Positions 1 through 6,039 of a stretch of DNA of 6,039 nucleotides are shown piece by piece. This DNA comes from Nanobdellati archaeon. Lineage in GTDB: Archaea; EX4484-52; JAADEF01. The position numbers and the translations under genes were made by a program. A model generated the notes under the pieces. The model was given only the letters and a program-made list of their open reading frames with translations. It had not been told where the DNA came from and ran no database searches. Position 1 is the stretch's first letter, and each line of letters begins with the position of its first letter. The stretch is from assembly GCA_026997215.1 (NCBI GenBank), contig JALWJP010000052.1:1-6039 (forward strand). The letters run 5' to 3'.

Positions 1-60
1 ACAACTACACCACACCCAAATCCCTCTTACTCCTATCCAAACATTCAAATACAACAAAAA
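1..60. other. G-free upstream tract, no supported gene
   Basis: The first 60 bases contain no G on the + strand, only A, C and T. No gene can be supported here. All three forward frames are open across the tract, but without G the stops TAG and TGA cannot occur, so openness means little. The frame of hsdM is open from position 3 to its ATG but has no ATG, GTG or TTG before 126. On the minus strand the stretch is G-rich with a short frame ending in TAG at 7-5, which is too short to judge. It could be intergenic DNA or the tail of an upstream gene outside the window. Confidence 0.5.
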
Positions 61-69
61 GTTGCCAGA

Positions 70-98
70 TTTACTTACTCTCCTACATATTTAATAAT
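70..98 (+). promoter_or_regulatory. Candidate sigma-70-type promoter for hsdMSR
   Basis: A -35-like TTTACT (70-75, 4 of 6 to consensus) is followed after exactly 17 bases by a -10-like AATAAT (93-98, 5 of 6). Transcription would start near 105, leaving a leader of about 20 bases before the hsdM ATG. A second possible -35, TTGCCA at 62-67, pairs less well with TACATA at 84-89. No other promoter of similar quality was seen ahead of the operon. The last base of the -10 box is also the first base of the left flanking inverted repeat. The assignment rests on consensus match by eye only. Confidence 0.45.
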
Positions 99-112
99 CA
101 GGCTTTAGTTAA
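98..112 (+). repeat. Left copy of operon-flanking inverted repeat
   Basis: TCAGGCTTTAGTTAA matches the reverse complement of 5899-5913 (TCAGGCTTTCGTTAA) at 14 of 15 positions. The only difference is A versus C at the tenth base. It sits between the candidate -10 box and the hsdM ribosome binding site, so the coding part of the operon is bracketed by the two copies. It is not itself a palindrome. It could be a recombination or insertion scar, a protein-binding site in the early transcript region, or coincidence. Confidence 0.5.
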
Positions 113-125
113 TGCGGGGTATAAA

Positions 126-1721
126 ATGACAGAAAAACTTAAAGATTTAGAAAAAAAACTTTGGAGCAGCGCAACTGCTCTATGGGGTACAATTGACCCT
201 GCTAAATACAAAGACATCGTTTTAGGAATCGTTTTTCTGAAATATCTCTCTGATGCTTTTGAGAAAAGAAGAAAAGAACTCCTTGAAGAAACTAAAAATC
301 CAAACAGTGAACTCTACTGTGAAACAGAAGAGGAAAGGGAAGAAATCTTAAACGACAAGGATGAGTACAGGGCTGTAGGTGTTTACTACATACCCGAAAA
401 GGCAAGGTGGAGCTATTTAATAGAAAGAGCCACTCAACCTGAAATACCTAAGCTTTTAGATGAAGCTATGATTGCTATAGAAAAAGAAAACCCTACTTTA
501 AAAGGTGTTCTTCCTAAAGAGTACGTAAGGTCTCAAATTCCACCTGAGAAACTCGGGCAGCTTTTAAATATCTTTAATAACATTAACTACGAGGATCACA
601 TAGAAAACAAAAACAAAAGCATAGGAGACGTTTTTGGAACAATCTACAGCTACTTTATGCGTCAGTTTTCCCAAAAGCTTGGACAGAAAGGCGGGGAATT
701 CTTTACTCCTCAGTGCGTTGTTAAGCTAATGGTAGAGCTAATAGAACCTTTAGAGGGAAGAGTTTACGACCCAGCGTGTGGAAGTGGTGGAATGTTCGTT
801 CAAAGTGCAAAGTTTGTAAAAGAGCACAGAGGAAAACCTCTTAGTATTTACGGACAGGAACTTAATCCAGCTACAGTTAGAATATGCAAAATGAATCTTG
901 CTATTCACGGTTTACCGATAGATAACATAAAGCAAGGAGACACATTATCTAACGACCTACATAAAACCCTAAAAGCTGACTACATAATTACAAACCCACC
1001 TTTTAACTACAACAATTACAACTCCTCAGAATTAGAAGGAGATGTAAGATTTAAGTATGGAGTAGTTCCAAGAGACCCCAACAAACCAAAAAGTGGAAAT
1101 GCTAACTTCCTGTGGATTCAGCACTTTATTTATCATCTATCAGATAAAGGTATATGTGCAACTGTCATGGCTAACGGTTCGCTTTCTGCTGGTGGAAAAG
1201 AAGGAGAAATAAGAAAAGCTATCATAGAAGATGACCTTGTTGACTGCATAATAGCGCTTCCTCCTAAGCTTTTTTACACAACACAAATTCCTGCTTGTAT
1301 CTGGATATTGGCTAAGGATAAAGCAGACCCAAGATTTAGAAACCGTAAAGGAGAAGTTTTATTCATAGATGCAAGAGAACTTTACAAAGCTGTTTCAAGG
1401 AACTTAAACGAACTTACTGACGAACACATTGAGAAGATAGCTTCTACATACAGAAGCTATAGAGGAGAAAAAGGTTATCCAGAGTATAAGGACGAAAAAG
1501 GTTTCTGCAAAGTAGCTACTATTGAAGAAATAAGGGAAAATGACTACATCTTAACACCGGGACGCTATGTAGGAGTTAAAGACATAGAAGAAGACAGCGA
1601 ACCTTTTGAAGAGAAGATGGAAAGATTAACAAAACAGTTAGCAGAACAGTTTAGAAGATCAAGAGAACTTGAGGAGAAGATTAAACAAAACTTAGCAGAG
1701 CTGGGGTTTAAGGTTGAGTGA
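126..1721 (+). CDS. hsdM: Type I restriction-modification methyltransferase subunit HsdM
   Basis: HsdM transfers a methyl group from S-adenosylmethionine to the N6 of adenine in the target chosen by HsdS. Two HsdM plus one HsdS make the methyltransferase. The 531 residues begin with the helical HsdM N-terminal domain (about 5-150). The catalytic domain shows GEFFTP (190-195), the SAM-binding motif DPACGSGG (215-222), YGQE (242-245), GDTL (271-274), the catalytic NPPF (290-293) and a late ALPPKLF (378-383 region). A charged, probably coiled tail lies at about 485-525. Length and motifs are normal for the family and nothing key is missing. ATG 126 is preceded by a weak GGGGT (116-120). No earlier in-frame start exists in the window, and the N-terminus aligns with typical family starts. 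The 3' end overlaps hsdS if that gene starts at TTG. An A8 run (151-158) lies in codons 9-11. Confidence 0.97.
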   Translation: MTEKLKDLEKKLWSSATALWGTIDPAKYKDIVLGIVFLKYLSDAFEKRRKELLEETKNPNSELYCETEEEREEILNDKDEYRAVGVYYIPEKARWSYLIERATQPEIPKLLDEAMIAIEKENPTLKGVLPKEYVRSQIPPEKLGQLLNIFNNINYEDHIENKNKSIGDVFGTIYSYFMRQFSQKLGQKGGEFFTPQCVVKLMVELIEPLEGRVYDPACGSGGMFVQSAKFVKEHRGKPLSIYGQELNPATVRICKMNLAIHGLPIDNIKQGDTLSNDLHKTLKADYIITNPPFNYNNYNSSELEGDVRFKYGVVPRDPNKPKSGNANFLWIQHFIYHLSDKGICATVMANGSLSAGGKEGEIRKAIIEDDLVDCIIALPPKLFYTTQIPACIWILAKDKADPRFRNRKGEVLFIDARELYKAVSRNLNELTDEHIEKIASTYRSYRGEKGYPEYKDEKGFCKVATIEEIRENDYILTPGRYVGVKDIEEDSEPFEEKMERLTKQLAEQFRRSRELEEKIKQNLAELGFKVE

Positions 1722-2889
1722 AGAGATGAAGGTTCCTGAAGGGTGGGAAGTTAAAAAGTTAGGAGAAATTGCAGATTTAAATCCAAGAGAGAGTTTACAC
1801 AAAGGGAAGGTATATCCCTATATAGATATGGCTTCTGTTTCAGAAAATAATCGTCTTCCTAAAAGAGTTTTGTACAAGGAATACAAAGGTTCAGGATCAA
1901 AATTTAGAAAAGGTGATGTTTTATTTGCAAGAATTACTCCCTGTTTAGAAAATGGAAAGACAGCATTTGTAAAGGATTTTCCTCAAGATGAAGTTGGTAT
2001 CGGTTCGACAGAATTTATCGTAATAAGACAGAAAAAGGGAGTTAGCAATGGTCTGTTTTTGTATTATTTAAGTAGATGGAATACTTTTAGGGAAATTGCA
2101 AAGAAAAAAATGTTTGGAACTTCCGGAAGACAAAGAGTTTCCGCTCAAGCTCTTGAAAGTATAAATGTTCCCTATCCTCCTCTACCTGAACAACAAAAAA
2201 TCGCAGAAATACTCGGAAGTATAGACGACCAGATAGAAAATCTAATGGAACAAAATAAAACCCTTGAAGAAATAGCTGAAACAATATTTAAGGAATGGAT
2301 TATCAAAAAGAACAACGAAAATTGGGATAGAAGACCTTTAGATAGAATAGCTGTTTTCTTAAATGGTTTACCTTGTCAAAAATATCCTCCTAAAAATAAT
2401 AAAGAAAAGCTACCTGTTCTCAAAATAAAAGAGCTTCAAAATGGATTTGATAAAAATTCAGATTGGGCAAGTTCTGAAATCCCTTCCAAGTATATAGTTC
2501 AAAATGGGGATATCGTTTTTTCATGGTCAGGAACTTTAATGGTTAAGATCTGGAATGGAGGAAAATGCTTTCTGAATCAACACTTATTCAAGGTATTCTC
2601 AAAGGAATATCCAAAGTGGTTTTACTATTTCTGGACAAAACACTACTTAAAACACTTTATTGCTATTGCCAAAAGTAAAGCAACTACAATGGGACACATA
2701 AAAAGAAAAGATTTATCAAAAACACTGGTCAAAGTACCTTCACATAAAGAACTCAAAAAATTGGACAGAATCTTATCTCCCATGATAGATAAAATAATTA
2801 CAAATAACCAAAAAATTCAAACACTAACCCAACTTAGGGATACTCTACTACCTAAACTAATAACAGGAGAAATTAGAGTTAAGGTGTAG
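1714..2889 (+). CDS. hsdS: Type I restriction-modification specificity subunit HsdS
   Basis: HsdS reads the two halves of the bipartite DNA target and holds the HsdM and HsdR subunits together. The 391 residues show the usual two-fold layout. Target-recognition domain 1 is about 7-160 (start VPEGWEVKKLGEI; core VLFARITPCLENGKTAF and GIGSTEF). A helical spacer is about 158-200, beginning LPEQQKIAEILGSID. Target-recognition domain 2 is about 204-345 (core GDIVFSWSGTL, NQHLFKV, TTMGHI). A second helical repeat at about 347-387 contains LRDTLLPKLITGEI. Both domain types are familiar among HsdS proteins, but their target bases cannot be read from sequence. The TTG start at 1714 overlaps the hsdM end by 8 bases and has GGGG 7 bases upstream. 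ATG 1726 (387 aa) is an equally plausible start, four bases after the hsdM stop. Either way translation is probably coupled to hsdM. The gene is complete, with no sign of truncation. Confidence 0.95.
   Translation: MSEEMKVPEGWEVKKLGEIADLNPRESLHKGKVYPYIDMASVSENNRLPKRVLYKEYKGSGSKFRKGDVLFARITPCLENGKTAFVKDFPQDEVGIGSTEFIVIRQKKGVSNGLFLYYLSRWNTFREIAKKKMFGTSGRQRVSAQALESINVPYPPLPEQQKIAEILGSIDDQIENLMEQNKTLEEIAETIFKEWIIKKNNENWDRRPLDRIAVFLNGLPCQKYPPKNNKEKLPVLKIKELQNGFDKNSDWASSEIPSKYIVQNGDIVFSWSGTLMVKIWNGGKCFLNQHLFKVFSKEYPKWFYYFWTKHYLKHFIAIAKSKATTMGHIKRKDLSKTLVKVPSHKELKKLDRILSPMIDKIITNNQKIQTLTQLRDTLLPKLITGEIRVKV
2881..2886 (+). promoter_or_regulatory. Ribosome binding site of hsdR
   Basis: AAGGTG lies 7 bases before ATG 2894, inside the last codons of hsdS. 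It is the clearest ribosome binding site in the operon and fixes the hsdR start. Ribosomes finishing hsdS at 2889 would be next to it, so coupling is likely. Confidence 0.6.
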
Positions 2890-2893
2890 AAAG

Positions 2894-5800
2894 ATGAGTG
2901 TTTTAAGCGAAAATAACCTTGTTGAACAACCAGCTTTGGAATGGTTAAAGGAAGAAGGATGGGAATATCTGCACGGTAGCGAGCTTATACCGGAAAAAGG
3001 TGAAAGAGATTCCTTTTCTGACGTTATACTCAAAAGAAGATTGTTAGAGAGTTTGAAAAGGATTAATCCTCATGTTCCAGAAGAAGCGTTAGAAGAAGTC
3101 TACAAAAAACTATTTACGATAGTTTATCCCGACTTAGCACATACCAACTTTCACTTCCATAGACTTTTGGTAAATGGTGTAAGTATTGAGTATAGAGACA
3201 GCAAAGGAAACTTAAAATCGGACATAGTAAAGCTGATAGATTTTGAAAATCCAGAAAATAACTCCTTTTTAGCTGTTAATCAATTTGCAGTTAAAGAAGA
3301 GAATAAAGATGGCGTTAGGTTTGACGTTGTCCTTTTTATAAACGGACTACCAATTGCACTGTTTGAGCTTAAAAGTGCGTTAAAATCAGTAAAGAGTGCA
3401 TATAATCAGCTACAAAATTATAAAGAACTTTCTCCTCAAATTTTCTACTACAACGAAATTTTAGCAATAAGTAATTTAGTTGAAACGAAAGTAGGTAGCT
3501 TAACAGCTCCTTACAACAGATTCTTCAAATGGAGAGGAATAAAAGATAAATACGATTACGAAGAAGGAAAAATTCCATCCTTAGAGGTTCTAATAAAGGG
3601 TCTTTTTAATAAGAACAGGATTTTAGAATACATAAAGGACTTTGTTGTCTTTGAAGTAGATAAAAAGACTGTGATAAAGAAGATAGCGATGTATCATCAG
3701 TTTTATGATGTAAGAAAAGCAATCGCGAACACCTTAAAAGCTTTAAATTCACATGACAAGAGAATAGGAACTTTCTGGCATACCCAAGGTTCAGGAAAAT
3801 CACTATCAATGGTTTTCTATGTAAGAAAAGCTATAAAGTTAGAAGAATTAAAAAATCCAACCATAGTAATTTTAACAGATAGAACAGATCTTGATGATCA
3901 ATTGTCAAAAACTTTTCTAAAAACAGAACTTAAGGATTACGTAGAAGTAGCAGATAGCGTAAAAGACCTCAGAGAAAAGCTAAACAAAAATTCAGGTGGG
4001 ATTATTTTCACAACTATTCAAAAATTTCAGTTAACAGAAGAAGAAAAAACAAAGGGTAAAGAATTTCCCGTTATATCAGAAAGAGAAAATGTCATTGTAA
4101 TAGCAGATGAAGCTCACCGTTCACAGTACAAGACCCTTGCTCAGAATGTAAGAAAAGCTTTACCTAATGCAATGTTTATTGGTTTTACAGGAACTCCAAT
4201 AGAGACTGACGATAGATCCACTACTGCAACTTTTGGAGACTATGCTGGAATCTACACAATGAAACAAGCAACGGAAGATGGGGCTGTAGTTCCAATATTT
4301 TATGAATCAAGATTTGCTGAACTCCACCTTTCAGAACATTTTTTAGACCTTGAATTTGAAGACATTACAAAAGATATTGAGGAAACCCAGAAAGAAAAGC
4401 TTAAAAAGAAGTTCTCAACACTTGAAATTCTCGTTAGAAATCCCGATAGAATGAAGAAAATAGCAGAAGATATTGTTAACCATTTTAACTCCCTAGAACT
4501 TGATACAAAAGCAATGGTTGTTTGTATAAGCAGAGCAGCTGCAGTTGAGATGTACAACTATATGAAGCAACAAAAGAACTGTCCTGAAATAGCAGTTGTA
4601 ATGTCTGGAAGCAAGAGTCACGACCCGCAGGAATTCTGGGAACACATAAGGAGTAAGCAAGAGCTTAAAGAATTAGCAGAAAGATTTAAAAACCCAAAAG
4701 ATCCACTAAAGATAGTTATTGTTGTTGATATGTGGTTAACCGGCTTTGACGCTCCTGTTGTTTCTACTATGTACATAGATAAACCAATGAAAAACCATAC
4801 TTTACTTCAAGCTATAGCAAGAGTAAATAGAGTTTACCCAGGGAAAGAAGGTGGATTAATAATAGATTACATAGGAATTACAGATGACTTAAGGAAATCT
4901 CTTTCGGTTTATACAAAAGATATCGTTGAAGAGTCAATTATTCCCATAGACGAAGCAATAAAGATAATGTTTGAAAAGTACGATATTGTTCGTTCTTACC
5001 TAAGAGGAATTAATTATAAAGACTGGAAGTCAAAAAGTAATGTAGAACAAGCAAGACTTTTTTCAGAGAGCTACAATAAGTTGACACAGAATCAAGAAGA
5101 ATTAAGAGAATTCCTGAAACAGGTTTCAGCACTAACTAAAGCTTACGCTCTTGTAAGCACAACAAATGAAGTTATAGAAATAAGAGATGACGTGGAGTTC
5201 TTCCAAAATATTGCAAGAATGTTAAGAAGATACACTTCCAGCAGAGTAGTTGATGTCTCCGAGAAAGTAGAAGAAGCGATTAAGAATTTAGTAGATAGAG
5301 CTATAAAAGCTTCAAAGGTAAAGAATATTTTCGGAATAGATAAACCTGACGAGGAAATATCCATATTTGACCCTGATTTTTTAAAATATCTTGACAGAAT
5401 TTCTAATAAAAACACAAGAGTTAAAGTCTTTGAGAAGCTATTAGAAGATGAAATAAAAGTTAAACTAAAAAAGAACAGAGCTAAAAGAAAGTCCTTCCAG
5501 GAAAGAATAGAAAAAATTATACAACAATATAACAACAGAATACTGACCTACGAAGATGTTATTTGTCAACTCAAGACTTTAGCTGAAGAGCTGAAAAACA
5601 TTCAAAGTTGCAGAGAAAAACTTGGGCTAACAGAAGAAGAAGAAGCTTTCTACGACATTTTAGCTTCCTCTTCTGACTGTAAATATGATGAAAAAGTCAT
5701 CAAGATTGTTAAAGAACTAACACAAAGAATAAAGTCAGAACTTACTGTAGATTGGTACAGAAGTGAACAATCCAAAGCAAAAGTAAGAAGTATAATAAAA

Positions 5801-5902
5801 AGAATCTTAAGGAAACACAAGTTCAAAAAAGATGACAAAATTATTGAACTTATCTTTAGGCAAGTGGCAGAAATTTACAAAGACTACCCATTGGTTGCTT
5901 AA
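2894..5902 (+). CDS. hsdR: Type I restriction endonuclease subunit HsdR
   Basis: HsdR joins the HsdM/HsdS complex, pulls DNA through using ATP and cuts it far from the unmethylated target. In the 1002 residues, the N-terminal nuclease has D144, E158-L-K160 and the Q172-LQN-Y176 motif. The 14-residue D-to-E spacing is as I recall for EcoR124I. The superfamily 2 motor follows: Walker A TQGSGKS (297-303), motif Ia LTDRTDLDDQ (327-336), Walker B DEAH (405-408), motif III GFTGTP (430-435), motif V near VDMWLTGFDAP (611-621) and motif VI QAIARVNR (639-646). From about 680 to the end the protein is mostly helical and charged, matching the C-terminal domain that binds the methyltransferase core. All catalytic residues are present, so it looks active. 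Length is close to EcoR124I HsdR (about 1040) and shorter than EcoKI (about 1170). No separate strong promoter was seen, so it is probably expressed with hsdMS. The stop codon lies within the right flanking repeat. Confidence 0.97.
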   Translation: MSVLSENNLVEQPALEWLKEEGWEYLHGSELIPEKGERDSFSDVILKRRLLESLKRINPHVPEEALEEVYKKLFTIVYPDLAHTNFHFHRLLVNGVSIEYRDSKGNLKSDIVKLIDFENPENNSFLAVNQFAVKEENKDGVRFDVVLFINGLPIALFELKSALKSVKSAYNQLQNYKELSPQIFYYNEILAISNLVETKVGSLTAPYNRFFKWRGIKDKYDYEEGKIPSLEVLIKGLFNKNRILEYIKDFVVFEVDKKTVIKKIAMYHQFYDVRKAIANTLKALNSHDKRIGTFWHTQGSGKSLSMVFYVRKAIKLEELKNPTIVILTDRTDLDDQLSKTFLKTELKDYVEVADSVKDLREKLNKNSGGIIFTTIQKFQLTEEEKTKGKEFPVISERENVIVIADEAHRSQYKTLAQNVRKALPNAMFIGFTGTPIETDDRSTTATFGDYAGIYTMKQATEDGAVVPIFYESRFAELHLSEHFLDLEFEDITKDIEETQKEKLKKKFSTLEILVRNPDRMKKIAEDIVNHFNSLELDTKAMVVCISRAAAVEMYNYMKQQKNCPEIAVVMSGSKSHDPQEFWEHIRSKQELKELAERFKNPKDPLKIVIVVDMWLTGFDAPVVSTMYIDKPMKNHTLLQAIARVNRVYPGKEGGLIIDYIGITDDLRKSLSVYTKDIVEESIIPIDEAIKIMFEKYDIVRSYLRGINYKDWKSKSNVEQARLFSESYNKLTQNQEELREFLKQVSALTKAYALVSTTNEVIEIRDDVEFFQNIARMLRRYTSSRVVDVSEKVEEAIKNLVDRAIKASKVKNIFGIDKPDEEISIFDPDFLKYLDRISNKNTRVKVFEKLLEDEIKVKLKKNRAKRKSFQERIEKIIQQYNNRILTYEDVICQLKTLAEELKNIQSCREKLGLTEEEEAFYDILASSSDCKYDEKVIKIVKELTQRIKSELTVDWYRSEQSKAKVRSIIKRILRKHKFKKDDKIIELIFRQVAEIYKDYPLVA

Positions 5903-5942
5903 CGAAAGCCTGAAAGTCATAACCAATTCATTAACTTTTCAG
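5890..5942. terminator. Possible bidirectional terminator between convergent genes
   Basis: Three inverted repeats overlap at the junction of hsdR and the convergent gene. ATTGGTT (5890-5896) pairs with AACCAAT (5921-5927). GCTT (5897-5900) pairs with AAGC (5906-5909) around a five-base loop. CTGAAAGT (5910-5917) pairs with ACTTTTCAG (5934-5942) with one bulged T. They cannot all form together. The stems are AT-rich and no long T-run follows on either strand, so this is not a classic rho-independent terminator. The convergent position is the main argument. Confidence 0.25.
5899..5913 (-). repeat. Right copy of operon-flanking inverted repeat
   Basis: Read on the minus strand this is TCAGGCTTTCGTTAA, matching 98-112 at 14 of 15 positions in opposite orientation. 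It contains the hsdR stop codon (5900-5902). It lies just past the last stop of the convergent minus-strand frame at 5917. No short target-site duplication is evident outside the two copies: the left flank reads TTAATAA and the right AAGTCAT. Confidence 0.5.
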
Positions 5943-5954
5943 CTAAAATTTCAA
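5917..5954 (-). other. Out-of-frame continuation of the convergent gene
   Basis: On the minus strand, in the frame one base back from the preceding partial gene, codons read EEIVEILAEKLMNWL and stop at TGA 5919-5917. This looks like an amphipathic C-terminal helix. It has no start of its own: the frame has TAG at 5967-5965 and its first ATG is only four codons from the end. It makes best sense as the true tail of the convergent gene after a one-base frame break near 5958. Chance openness cannot be excluded over so short a stretch. Confidence 0.35.
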
Positions 5955-6039
5955 CTATTTCCTCCTATCATATTCTATTTTTATGTCCGGTTCGGGAGCT
6001 GGTAAGGTTTCGGCGGGTTTGCTGATTTCAAACTTTCCG
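5955..6039 (-). CDS. C-terminal part of an unrecognised convergent gene (partial)
   Basis: A minus-strand frame enters from the right edge at 6038 and ends at TAG 5957-5955. The 27 visible residues run from GKFEISKPAETLPAPEPD to IKIEYDRRK. The mix of charged and hydrophobic residues, plus a proline-rich linker, looks like real protein. The proline and alanine codons raise local GC above that of the hsd genes. The protein family cannot be told from so little. The gene faces hsdR and is not part of its operon. The frame may end early: the next frame continues with 14 protein-like codons to 5917, and one extra A in the AAA run at 5958-5960 would join them. The original C-terminus may therefore be longer. 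Confidence 0.5.
   Translation of the reverse strand, partial: GKFEISKPAETLPAPEPDIKIEYDRRK

Noticed and set aside
3..125. An upstream extension of hsdM, since its frame is open back to position 3.
   Set aside because: No ATG, GTG or TTG occurs in that frame before 126, the translated stretch does not look like HsdM, and the known N-terminal pattern begins at the 126 start.
2761..2795. Possible internal promoter for hsdR within hsdS: TTGGAC at 2761-2766 and TAAAAT at 2790-2795.
   Set aside because: The spacing is 23 bases, too long for a normal promoter, and the better-spaced hexamers match poorly.
2161..2889. Possible recombination repeats between the two helical conserved regions of hsdS that could shuffle recognition domains.
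   Set aside because: The regions resemble each other only at protein level; no long identical DNA repeat is visible and there is no second hsdS or recombinase in the window.
5143..5535. A 130-codon open frame on the minus strand inside hsdR, with others at 4300-4557, 3606-3809, 5650-5838 and 2087-2284.
   Set aside because: They lie wholly opposite strongly conserved hsdR or hsdS sequence and read as Leu/Ser/Phe-rich strings typical of antisense frames.
5633..5644. A (GAA)4 repeat in hsdR.
   Set aside because: It is short, in frame, encodes part of an acidic stretch (TEEEEAF), and is ordinary in a Glu-rich AT-rich gene.
5983..6039. A + strand frame starting ATG at 5983 and reading MSGSGAGKVSAG, reminiscent of a P-loop.
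   Set aside because: There is no ribosome binding site; the preceding bases are pyrimidine-rich. The opposite strand carries a more protein-like frame over the same bases, and the resemblance is to a glycine-rich string only.

Overview
The window holds one complete, apparently intact Type I restriction-modification operon in the order hsdM-hsdS-hsdR on the + strand (126 to 5902). Short flanks lie on either side. The DNA is AT-rich. The proteins are rich in Lys, Glu and Ile, and Arg is mostly AGA/AGG with frequent ATA for Ile. This points to a low-GC bacterium, possibly a thermophile such as a member of the Aquificota; that is inference from composition only. No rRNA, tRNA, CRISPR array, transposase or recombinase gene was seen.

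Layout. Positions 1-125 are a leader. It starts with a 60-base tract lacking G, then has a good candidate promoter (70-98) and a weak ribosome binding site. HsdM (531 aa) is the N6-adenine methyltransferase subunit. HsdS (391 aa) is the specificity subunit, with two target-recognition domains and two helical conserved regions. HsdR (1002 aa) is the restriction and translocation subunit, with a PD-(D/E)xK nuclease, a superfamily 2 motor and a helical C-terminus. hsdM and hsdS overlap by 8 bases if the TTG start is used, or are 4 bases apart from the ATG. hsdS and hsdR are 4 bases apart. One transcript with coupled translation is therefore likely. Subunit lengths, gene order and nuclease spacing resemble the EcoR124I (Type IC) group.

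After hsdR the last ~120 bases encode the C-terminal end of a convergent minus-strand gene running in from beyond the window. Its reading frame appears broken near 5958, with 14 further sensible-looking codons in the neighbouring frame. Several overlapping inverted repeats occupy the short convergent junction.

How the genes work together: two HsdM and one HsdS form the methyltransferase, which marks adenines in a bipartite target. Adding HsdR gives the complex that translocates and cuts unmethylated DNA. The core is an ordinary member of a known system. The less ordinary signals are a 14-of-15 inverted repeat (98-112 and 5899-5913) bracketing the whole operon, the possible frameshift in the neighbouring gene, and a five-codon leader frame overlapping the hsdM start.
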